A stretch of 12,507 nt of DNA from an uncultured Ruminococcus sp. (GTDB lineage: Bacteria; Bacillota; Clostridia; Oscillospirales; Ruminococcaceae), in contig CALEJX010000298.1 of assembly GCA_937898375.1 (NCBI GenBank), positions 1 to 12,507 of the forward strand. Reading direction: 5' to 3'. A program made the position numbers and the translations under genes. The notes beneath the pieces are model-generated. The model saw nothing but the letters and a program-made list of their open reading frames with translations. It did no database searches and had not been told where the DNA came from. This document shows positions 1 to 5,498 of this stretch, in pieces. Positions within the stretch are counted from its first letter, which is position 1. Each line of letters starts with the position of its first letter.

Positions 1-30
1 AAAGACCTTATCTTTTGCTTCAGCTAACAT
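1..30 (-). CDS. 5' end of an unidentified divergent gene (partial)
   Basis: On the minus strand an ATG at 30-28 opens a reading frame that reads MLAEAKDKVF and leaves the window. A good ribosome binding site (AAAGAGGTG) lies just upstream of it, about 5 nt from the ATG, at roughly 36-44 on the + strand. The combination of RBS, spacing and open frame suggests a real gene diverging from rny. Ten residues are too few to name a product. The frame could still close just outside the window. Confidence 0.45.
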   Translation of the reverse strand, partial: MLAEAKDKVF

Positions 31-107
31 TTTAACACCTCTTTACCCGCTTGTCAAGGGGTTTGTAAGAAAATATATAATTTTGTGGATTTAACTAAAA
101 AAAATTC

Positions 108-136
108 TTGACAACAGACAAGTTTTATTATACAAT
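108..136 (+). promoter_or_regulatory. SigA-type promoter for rny
   Basis: A perfect TTGACA (108-113) and TACAAT (131-136) are separated by 17 bp. An A-rich tract just upstream (96-104) could act as an UP element. Transcription would start near 143, giving rny a leader of about 190 nt. A weaker second candidate is TTGCAA (221-226) with TTTAAT (243-248), 16-bp spacing. It would start transcripts near 255, at the foot of the leader hairpin. Confidence 0.75.
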
Positions 137-254
137 AATATTATGCATTATAATTTTTATATAACTGAAAGATGAAGTATAGTTTTTTGTATTATTCTGA
201 TGTTTTTTATAAAATAAATTTTGCAATTTTGTATCTTTACAATTTAATATCAGG

Positions 255-303
255 TGGATATCTTTTTTTCATGCGTTTTTGACGCACAAAATATGGATAT
301 CCA
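255..303 (+). promoter_or_regulatory. Two-tier hairpin in the rny leader
   Basis: TGGATATC (255-262) pairs perfectly with GATATCCA (296-303). Inside it TGCGT (272-276) pairs with ACGCA (282-286) around a 5-nt loop. The structure ends about 11 nt before the AAGGAGG ribosome binding site (315-321). It has no U-tract after it, so it is not an intrinsic terminator. It may be an RNA stability or translation element, but I recognise no known riboswitch. The rest of the gene-free stretch 31-331 is AT-rich and holds the promoters described at 108-136. Confidence 0.4.
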
Positions 304-331
304 TACTTTCTAAGAAGGAGGAAAGCTATAC

Positions 332-1897
332 ATGGAACCAGGTATTGTTATTCTACTGTGTGTAGTTGCTCTTGTTCTTGGTGCCGGTGTGAGCGGATTT
401 ATCTGCTTCAAACAGGGTATAAGCTATCGCAAAAAGACAGCCGAGGCTGCTGTAGGCTCTGCGGAAAAGGAAGCGGAGCGTATCGTTGACGACGCAAAGA
501 AAAACGCTGAAACTCTGAAAAAAGAGGCATTGATCGAGGCGAAAGACGAGATACACAAGTCACGCCAAGAGACGGAAAAAGAGCTTAAAGAGAGAAGAAT
601 TGAAGTTTCCAGACAGGAAAGACGTGTTCAGCAGAAAGAGGAGTCTATCGACAGAAAGCTCGATAATTTGGAGAAAAAGGAAGAAACTCTCCAAAACAAG
701 CTGAAAAATGCTGACGAAAAGGTGGCTGAGGCTGACAGGATAAAGAAGTCACAGCTTGATATGCTGGAGAAGATATCTCAGTTCACTGTGGATCAGGCTA
801 AGGATTATCTGCTTTCAAAGCTGGACGAGGATCTGGTGCATGAAAAGGCTGTGAGGGTCACAAACTTTGAAAATCAGGTCAAGGAGGACTGCGAGGCTAA
901 GGCTAGACAGTATATCTCACTTGCTATTTCAAGGTGCGCCGCAGATCAGGTGTCTGAGTCGGCGGTATCAGTTGTCGCACTGCCTAACGATGAAATGAAG
1001 GGCAGGATAATCGGACGTGAGGGAAGAAATATCAGAACTATCGAAACTCTCACAGGCGTTGATCTTATCATCGACGACACTCCGGAAGCTATCACCATTT
1101 CATGCTTTGATCAGGTGAGAAGAGAGATTGCAAGGATCGCTCTTGAAAAGCTTATTCAGGACGGACGTATACACCCTACACGCATTGAGGAAATGGTAGA
1201 AAAGGCTAAGCGTGAAGTCGAGCTTAAGATAAAGCAGGAGGGCGAAAGAGCAATTCTCGAGACCAACGTTCACGGCGTGAACCACGAGCTTGTTAAGCTT
1301 CTCGGCCGTCTGCGCTATAGAACCAGCTACAGGCAGAACGTACTTAACCACTCCATTGAGGTCGCTCATCTTGCAGGCATGATGGCGTCAGAGCTTGGCG
1401 TTGACGCAAATCTGGCAAGAAGAGCAGGACTGCTCCACGATATAGGAAAGGCTCTCAGCTACGAGATAGAGGGTTCACACGTTCAGATAGGTGTGGACGT
1501 ATGTAAGAAGTACAAGGAAAGCCCTGAGGTCATTCACGCTATCGAGGCTCACCACGGCGACGTTGAGACAAGAACTGTTGTTGCGGCACTTGTTCAGGCG
1601 GCAGACGCAATAAGCGCCGCAAGACCGGGAGCAAGAAGCGAGAACTACGAGAACTATATCAAGAGGCTCCAGAAGCTTGAGGAGATCTGCACGTCCTACG
1701 AGGGCGTTGAGAAATCCTTCGCTATACAGGCAGGCCGTGAGGTTCGTATCATGGTACAGCCTGAGAAGATCAACGATGAAAAAATGGTGCTCGTTGCTCG
1801 TGAGATCGCTAAGAGGATCGAAACTGAAATGGATTATCCGGGACAGATCAAGGTCAATCTTATCCGTGAGAGCAGAGCTATCGAATACGCAAAGTAA
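332..1897 (+). CDS. rny: Ribonuclease Y (endoribonuclease)
   Basis: Membrane-anchored endoribonuclease that starts bulk mRNA decay in Firmicutes and may associate with other degradosome proteins. The 521-residue length is the family norm. Residues 5-25 form an N-terminal membrane anchor, followed by a long charged coiled coil (about 30-150). The KH RNA-binding domain lies around 210-275 and carries the GREG loop at 228-231. The HD phosphohydrolase domain supplies the metal ligands H340 and H369-D370 (HDIGK context). The ATG at 332 is preceded by AAGGAGG (315-321) with 10-nt spacing, so the start is secure. In B. subtilis rny is followed by ymdB; here the next gene is an unrelated membrane protein and a terminator lies directly downstream, so it appears monocistronic. 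Its long structured leader hints at post-transcriptional control. Confidence 0.97.
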   Translation: MEPGIVILLCVVALVLGAGVSGFICFKQGISYRKKTAEAAVGSAEKEAERIVDDAKKNAETLKKEALIEAKDEIHKSRQETEKELKERRIEVSRQERRVQQKEESIDRKLDNLEKKEETLQNKLKNADEKVAEADRIKKSQLDMLEKISQFTVDQAKDYLLSKLDEDLVHEKAVRVTNFENQVKEDCEAKARQYISLAISRCAADQVSESAVSVVALPNDEMKGRIIGREGRNIRTIETLTGVDLIIDDTPEAITISCFDQVRREIARIALEKLIQDGRIHPTRIEEMVEKAKREVELKIKQEGERAILETNVHGVNHELVKLLGRLRYRTSYRQNVLNHSIEVAHLAGMMASELGVDANLARRAGLLHDIGKALSYEIEGSHVQIGVDVCKKYKESPEVIHAIEAHHGDVETRTVVAALVQAADAISAARPGARSENYENYIKRLQKLEEICTSYEGVEKSFAIQAGREVRIMVQPEKINDEKMVLVAREIAKRIETEMDYPGQIKVNLIRESRAIEYAK

Positions 1898-1909
1898 ATT
1901 GTGTAAACA

Positions 1910-1941
1910 GCGGGCAGACTTTAGGGTTTGCCTGCTTTTTT
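1910..1941 (+). terminator. Rho-independent terminator of rny
   Basis: GCGGGCA (1910-1916) pairs with TGCCTGC (1929-1935), with one G-U pair, around a 12-nt loop. Six T residues follow at 1936-1941. It lies 13 nt after the rny stop codon. Confidence 0.8.
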
Positions 1942-1960
1942 ATTTCTCCACCCCTTTTTT

Positions 1961-2017
1961 AGTGAGGAATGAGGAGTGAGGAATTAAGGTATCGCCTGCG
2001 GCGATGAATTTTTAATT
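1961..2017 (+). repeat. Direct repeat plus hairpin, intergenic repeat element
   Basis: AGTGAGGAAT occurs twice, at 1961-1970 and 1975-1984. Next comes a perfect hairpin, ATCGCC-TGC-GGCGAT (1991-2005), whose flanks AATTAA (1982-1987) and TTAATT (2012-2017) can extend the pairing. No T-run of terminator type or ORF accompanies it. It opens the repeat-rich part of the gene-free stretch 1898-2227 and resembles dispersed intergenic repeats, but the copy number cannot be judged from one window. Confidence 0.5.
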
Positions 2018-2055
2018 TTCAATTATCATTTCTTTGTTTGTAATTTAATATTCTC

Positions 2056-2079
2056 GTAGGGGCGAACAGCGTTCGCCCG
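2056..2079 (+). repeat. Palindromic intergenic repeat, copy 1
   Basis: A GTAG head is followed by GGGCGAAC (2060-2067) and GTTCGCCC (2071-2078) around the loop AGC. It shares the GTAGGGGCGA head and overall form with the copies at 2146 and 3736, but the stem has compensating changes: AAC/GTT here, ACC/GGT in the others. Paired changes of this kind suggest that the hairpin itself is conserved. Confidence 0.7.
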
Positions 2080-2086
2080 TTTCGGT

Positions 2087-2128
2087 CATATCACTGTGAT
2101 TTTAGAATACTATTTTCACTGTGATATG
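2087..2128. repeat. Long inverted repeat between palindrome copies 1 and 2
   Basis: CATATCACTGTGA (2087-2099) and TCACTGTGATATG (2116-2128) are inverted copies with 12 of 13 positions pairing, separated by 16 nt. No T-run follows. It sits between the two palindromic repeats at 2056 and 2146 and may be part of one composite element or a binding site. I saw no convincing promoter for the next gene in this spacer. Confidence 0.6.
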
Positions 2129-2145
2129 CAAAGTGTAAAAACAAA

Positions 2146-2169
2146 GTAGGGGCGACCTTTGGTCGCCTG
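2146..2169 (+). repeat. Palindromic intergenic repeat, copy 2
   Basis: The GTAG head is followed by GGCGACC (2151-2157) and GGTCGCC (2161-2167) around the loop TTT, with one extra G-T pair possible (2150/2168). It has the same orientation as copies 1 and 3. An in-frame TTG inside this repeat (2159) could start a longer version of the next gene, but it has no ribosome binding site. Confidence 0.7.
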
Positions 2170-2227
2170 TGGGTCTGACGTTTTTTTCGGCAGACAAAAA
2201 TATCTATGCTTTTTGGGGGATTTTTTT

Positions 2228-3724
2228 ATGTCAAAAGAGAAAAAAGAGGTCACTACCAACCAAGGTAAAAAGCACCTTTTCGGCAGTTCGGAAAAATCAG
2301 ATTTTATCCTGAATATGTCTGCCGAGTCTGCACAAAAGCTGTGCGGAGTTTACAGCATTATCGCTGTGCTTGTTCTGTGCGTTATAACTATTCCGTATTA
2401 TTTCACACAGAACATCAAATACGGTATGGACGAAAGCGTGAACCGTACCCTTTATCTAAACGAAAAATTCATATTCTTTATATCCGCCGCTGTGCTTGCA
2501 GTGGGCTTTGTGGGATTTATCATTTTCCTTATTGCCAACATGAAAAAGCAGGTGGAGCTTAAAGACAACAAGAGCCTTATTGTGCCGCTTGCAGTGGTGC
2601 TTTTATCTGTGGTATCTTGTATACTTTCAGCGGATATCTTCACATCTTTCTACGGCTATCTTGACCGCTCAGAGGGTATGCTCACCATACTTGGCTATTG
2701 GGGACTTTTCGCCGCAGGAATGACAGTAACGGCTGACGACCGCAGGATAAAGCTCTCAGACTTTATCGTTGGTATCGGCGCATTTGAAGCTATAGTGGGA
2801 ATTTTGCAGGCTATCCCTGCTACTGCAAAAATAGTGCCAAACTATTTCAAGGAGATATTCTCAGGCTTCTCAACAGGCGGCATGACTTACACAAAGGAAT
2901 ATATCGCAACAGGCTTTTTATGCACGCCTTTTGCACTGGCGGCTGTGCTTACAGTGATATCTGCCTTTGCGCTGAATGGTATGCTTTATGATGATAAAAA
3001 GGCAAGAAAGATATTCTATGGTATCTCCCTTGCCCTTATGACAGCGGCTGATATCCTCACCTGCGTTGTTCCTGCTATATTGGGACTTGGCTCTGTTTAT
3101 GTGGTTTCTCTTATAATTGCGGCTGTAAAGTCAGGCGTTGCAAAGGATAAGAAGCCTATTAAAGCCTGCCTTGTGGCTTTTGTGGTCGCTGGTGGGATTT
3201 TCGCAGCACTTTTCGCATCAGGCGAGTTCAGGCTCATGGACGAGAAGATAATATTCCATGACAGCTTCGACAGACTTTCTATCACCACTTCAAGCAGAGG
3301 TGACGATACAGAACAGTGGATATACCCTTATCTGTGGGACGACGGAATGTACACCGCCGAGCAAAATCTCATCTGGGGAACAGGTCCTGACAACTGGGGA
3401 ACTATATTCGAGTCGGGTGCTATAATAGACCGCTCTTACAACGAGTATATTGACCTTTTGCAGTCAAGAGGAATCATCATTTTTGCACTTACAATAGTTT
3501 TCCTTATCATGACTATCGTAAAAATGTGCAAACTTGTGGCAGGCTTTATGAAAGACAAAAACAGCTGGACAGGCTGTGCAATATCTGTGGCAGTGCTTTG
3601 CTATCTGATACAGGCGTTTTTCAACATAAGCTCTGTTACATCATCACCATACTTCTGGCTTGCGGCAGGACTTGTGTGGAGCTTCACAGCTGTAAAAACC
3701 AGCGCAAAGAAAAAAGCAAACTAA
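2228..3724 (+). CDS. O-antigen ligase / Wzy polymerase-like membrane protein
   Basis: A 498-residue polytopic inner-membrane protein with about ten hydrophobic segments. The family transfers or polymerises lipid-linked glycans on the outer membrane face, and in Gram-positives usually belongs to capsule or wall polysaccharide synthesis. The family signature is near the C-terminus: GTGPDNW (384-390) followed by DRSYNEYIDLLQSRGI (about 401-416) and another membrane segment. Most relatives have an HNEY-type motif; here the His position is Tyr404, so catalysis by the usual residue is doubtful. The ATG at 2228 follows GGGGGA (about 2215-2220) with 7-nt spacing. An upstream extension to 2159 would begin inside a palindromic repeat and is rejected. 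No glycosyltransferase or flippase gene is adjacent, so the substrate is unknown. The gene is flanked by copies of the same palindrome and ends in a strong terminator. Confidence 0.75.
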   Translation: MSKEKKEVTTNQGKKHLFGSSEKSDFILNMSAESAQKLCGVYSIIAVLVLCVITIPYYFTQNIKYGMDESVNRTLYLNEKFIFFISAAVLAVGFVGFIIFLIANMKKQVELKDNKSLIVPLAVVLLSVVSCILSADIFTSFYGYLDRSEGMLTILGYWGLFAAGMTVTADDRRIKLSDFIVGIGAFEAIVGILQAIPATAKIVPNYFKEIFSGFSTGGMTYTKEYIATGFLCTPFALAAVLTVISAFALNGMLYDDKKARKIFYGISLALMTAADILTCVVPAILGLGSVYVVSLIIAAVKSGVAKDKKPIKACLVAFVVAGGIFAALFASGEFRLMDEKIIFHDSFDRLSITTSSRGDDTEQWIYPYLWDDGMYTAEQNLIWGTGPDNWGTIFESGAIIDRSYNEYIDLLQSRGIIIFALTIVFLIMTIVKMCKLVAGFMKDKNSWTGCAISVAVLCYLIQAFFNISSVTSSPYFWLAAGLVWSFTAVKTSAKKKAN

Positions 3725-3735
3725 CAAACCTATCT

Positions 3736-3759
3736 GTAGGGGCGACCTGAGGTCGCCCG
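3736..3759 (+). repeat. Palindromic intergenic repeat, copy 3
   Basis: The GTAG head is followed by GGGCGACC (3740-3747) and GGTCGCCC (3751-3758) around the loop TGA. It is nearly identical to copy 2 and in the same orientation, 12 nt after the stop of the ligase-like gene. Copies 2 and 3 therefore bracket that gene. Confidence 0.7.
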
Positions 3760-3782
3760 CCTTTTGATAAGACGTTGATAAG

Positions 3783-3817
3783 AAAATCGGACGCAGTAAA
3801 ATGCGTCCGATTTTTTT
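3783..3817 (+). terminator. Strong Rho-independent terminator
   Basis: AAAATCGGACGCA (3783-3795) pairs perfectly with TGCGTCCGATTTT (3802-3814) around a 6-nt loop. The T-run continues to 3817. The A-tract on the 5' side could let it work in both directions, but no minus-strand gene faces it. Confidence 0.92.
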
Positions 3818-4023
3818 ATGCCTTTTTGTGGGAAAGGATATAAACATATTAGCTTTTACATATATTGAAATATGACTATGGGTCTGTGATGATATTTTCG
3901 TCCATAGATCATGAGCGGATTTGAGCGGACGAGAATGGACGAGATCGCAAGAGATACAGAGAGCTAAATTAAAAAATCTGTTCACGGCTGACCGCCGCTG
4001 ACTTCCCCGAACTTTGGCGGACT
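3818..4023. other. Gene-free spacer with weak repeats
   Basis: I find no supported gene in this part of the spacer 3725-4129. It holds a loose inverted repeat CTATGG/CCATAG (3876-3881 and 3902-3907), a doubled ATGAGCGGA/TTGAGCGGA stretch near 3911-3930, and CCGCC/GGCGG (3992-3996 and 4016-4020). An 18-codon frame at 3911-3967 has no ribosome binding site and is not called. Confidence 0.5.
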
Positions 4024-4052
4024 TTGCTAATTTGTAAGGCTTATGATATAAT
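4024..4052 (+). promoter_or_regulatory. Extended -10 promoter for the prohibitin-like gene
   Basis: TTGCTA (4024-4029) and a perfect TATAAT (4047-4052) are 17 bp apart, with the extended -10 TG at 4044-4045. Transcription would start near 4059, leaving a leader of about 70 nt that is largely filled by two hairpins. Confidence 0.82.
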
Positions 4053-4061
4053 CATATTAAA

Positions 4062-4106
4062 CCAAAGGGCAGAAAACCTTTGGCGAAACGGCAAGCCGAA
4101 AGGCTT
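4062..4106 (+). promoter_or_regulatory. Tandem hairpins in the 5' leader of the prohibitin-like gene
   Basis: CCAAAGG (4062-4068) pairs perfectly with CCTTTGG (4077-4083). Then AAGCC (4093-4097) pairs with GGCTT (4102-4106) around a GAAA tetraloop. Both lie between the predicted transcription start and the ribosome binding site AAAGGA (about 4117-4122). No T-run follows either stem. It may be a 5' stabiliser or a small regulatory RNA fold; I could not match it to a known riboswitch class. Confidence 0.4.
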
Positions 4107-4129
4107 TGTTTATACGAAAGGAAAATATC

Positions 4130-4999
4130 ATGAGCAAAGAAAAGGTCATTGACATTTCAACAAGAAAAACAGGAAAGATAGTTGGCATTTGTGCGGCGGC
4201 AGCTGCGGCTATAATAGTAGTCGTATCCTCTGTGGCGATAGTTCCGGCAGGCTGCACAGGCGTTGTGACGACTTTCGGCAAGGTATCAGACACGGCGCTC
4301 AACGAGGGCTTGCATTTGAAAGTGCCTTTTGCGCAACAGGTAACGACAGTATCTAACAAGATACAGGTTTATCAGGCTGACGCTGACGCAGTTTCAAAGG
4401 ACTTGCAGACTGTGAACTCCACCATAGCGGTGAACTTCCGCATAAAGTCGGCTTCCTCTGCAAGCATTTTCAAGAACATCGGCTCTGATTATCAGAACGT
4501 TATCCTTATGCCGACAGTTCAGGAATGTATGAAGTCGGTGTGTGCAAAATATACGGCTGAACAGCTTATAACTGACAGGGCGCAGGTGGGCGATGAGATA
4601 AAGGCGCAGCTTGTTTCAAAGGTGGACGAATACGGCATTGAGATAGAGAAATTCAACATTGTGAACTTTGACTTCTCATCTGAGTTCAATGAAGCCATAG
4701 AAGCAAAGCAGGTGGCTGAGCAGAATCTGCTGAAAACAAAGACCGAGCAGGAGCAGGCTATCGTTGTGGCTGAAGCGGAGGCTAAGAAAAAGGTCATTGC
4801 GGCAGACGCTGAGGCGACTTCCATAAAGACTAAGGCTGAGGCGCAGGCAGAGGCGAACAAGACTATTTCCGCTTCCCTTTCAGACGAGCTTATAAAGTAT
4901 CAGACCATTGACAAGTGGGACGGCGTTCTGCCAAAGGTGGCAAGCGACGCAAACCCATTGGTATCTCTTGACCTTGATGAGCAGAAAAATGCTGAATAA
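4130..4999 (+). CDS. Prohibitin-like SPFH/band 7 membrane protein
   Basis: A 289-residue protein of the SPFH (stomatin/prohibitin/flotillin/HflK-C) superfamily, whose members assemble into large membrane-attached rings that organise microdomains or modulate membrane proteases. An Ala/Val-rich anchor at 16-39 ends in the typical VPAGCTGVVTTFGKV entry into the SPFH domain (about 40-190), with NEGLHLKVPF as the family-style turn. From about 188 to 255 an Ala/Glu/Lys-rich coiled coil (EAIEAKQVAEQNLLKTKTEQ and on) suits oligomerisation. Most of the protein probably lies outside the membrane face reached by its single N-terminal anchor. The ATG at 4130 follows AAAGGA at 7-nt spacing; an upstream TTG at 4106 would add eight residues and lies in a hairpin. 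It has its own promoter, and a second promoter separates it from the next operon, which encodes another SPFH protein. Confidence 0.9.
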   Translation: MSKEKVIDISTRKTGKIVGICAAAAAAIIVVVSSVAIVPAGCTGVVTTFGKVSDTALNEGLHLKVPFAQQVTTVSNKIQVYQADADAVSKDLQTVNSTIAVNFRIKSASSASIFKNIGSDYQNVILMPTVQECMKSVCAKYTAEQLITDRAQVGDEIKAQLVSKVDEYGIEIEKFNIVNFDFSSEFNEAIEAKQVAEQNLLKTKTEQEQAIVVAEAEAKKKVIAADAEATSIKTKAEAQAEANKTISASLSDELIKYQTIDKWDGVLPKVASDANPLVSLDLDEQKNAE

Positions 5000-5073
5000 C
5001 GCTGATTTCTGACGAAACGGCTGTCAATAGTTAAAAACACCAATGAGGGGTATAAAAATATGTTTAAAAGGAC

Positions 5074-5091
5074 AAAAAAAGAACTTTTTTT
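5074..5091 (+). terminator. Possible weak A/T hairpin terminator
   Basis: Seven A residues (5074-5080) and seven T residues (5085-5091) flank GAAC. An A/T-only stem is poor evidence for termination, but it is the only candidate between the prohibitin-like gene and the next promoter. Read-through into the downstream operon is equally possible. Confidence 0.25.
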
Positions 5092-5112
5092 GAACGTTAT
5101 ATGACACATTTC

Positions 5113-5141
5113 TTGACATAACAGGTGTTTTCTGCTATCAT
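5113..5141 (+). promoter_or_regulatory. Strong extended -10 promoter of the zinc-ribbon/SPFH operon
   Basis: A perfect TTGACA (5113-5118) and TATCAT (5136-5141) are 17 bp apart, with an extended -10 TG at 5133-5134. Transcription would start near 5148, about 50 nt before the first gene. This is a housekeeping-type promoter and not a SigW-type one, which matters because B. subtilis ydjGHI is known to be SigW-dependent. Confidence 0.85.
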
Positions 5142-5198
5142 AAATGTATGTGAACATATTTTACTTTTATATAAAATATGGAGTTGGGAGGAGAAAAA

Positions 5199-5483
5199 AT
5201 GTTAAAAAAGCTGTACCGCACACTTGGGCTTGCACTTATTTCATGCAATGTGTTTTTCACGCCTGTTATGGCGTATGCCGACAGTGATGTGAGCGTGGGA
5301 ACGAGTATGTGCTTTGCTATACCGGGCGCACTTATAACAGGTTTTGTGCTTGTTTCAATGAGCCGCACAAAACAGAAAGCCACAAAGGCTGACAAATACA
5401 TAAAAAGTGAGCTTAAACTCACGGGGCGCAATGACACTTATCTGCGTACCACCACTGACAAGACTAAGATAAAAGACGATTGA
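5199..5483 (+). CDS. Small membrane protein, TPM-less relative of TPM-domain (YdjH-like) proteins
   Basis: A 94-residue protein. It has a signal peptide (1-27, ending VMAYA), a very short exposed linker, a membrane segment (about 36-53) and a basic tail (54-94). The tail order of AxKADKYIKSELKLTGRNDTYL closely follows the cytoplasmic tail I know from TPM-domain membrane proteins of Clostridia (A..Y(V/I)K..S..LT...D.(F/Y)L). In those proteins a TPM domain of roughly 130-150 residues sits between the signal peptide and the membrane segment; here it is absent. The ATG at 5199 follows GGGAGGAG (5186-5192). An ATG at 5178 adds seven residues but lacks an RBS. It is the first gene of an operon with YdjG-, Tim44- and YdjI-like proteins, so it is likely a membrane partner of that complex. 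The tail match is from memory; function is unknown. Confidence 0.7.
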   Translation: MLKKLYRTLGLALISCNVFFTPVMAYADSDVSVGTSMCFAIPGALITGFVLVSMSRTKQKATKADKYIKSELKLTGRNDTYLRTTTDKTKIKDD

Positions 5484-5498
5484 TAGGGGGTACGGATA

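Noticed and set aside
2159..2227. N-terminal extension of the ligase-like protein from a TTG start
   Set aside because: The TTG lies inside palindrome copy 2 and has no ribosome binding site, while the ATG at 2228 has one at 7 nt.
3911..3967. 18-codon ORF starting MSGFERTRMDEIARD in the spacer before the prohibitin-like gene
   Set aside because: It has no ribosome binding site or promoter of its own, sits in a low-complexity GAGCGGA-doubled stretch, and lies upstream of the promoter at 4024.
3644..3985. Minus-strand 113-codon frame across the end of the ligase-like gene
   Set aside because: It runs through a palindrome copy and a perfect terminator hairpin, with no domain signal.
4062..4106. 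Cyclic di-GMP (GEMM) riboswitch before the prohibitin-like gene
   Set aside because: There is a vague likeness in GGGCA...GAAA, but the conserved GEMM segments and the second hairpin arm are not present in order.
5060..5104. 14-codon ORF MFKRTKKELFLNVI preceded by GAGGGG
   Set aside because: It is very short, consists largely of A and T runs, and ends before the operon promoter at 5113; there is no sign that it is a leader peptide.
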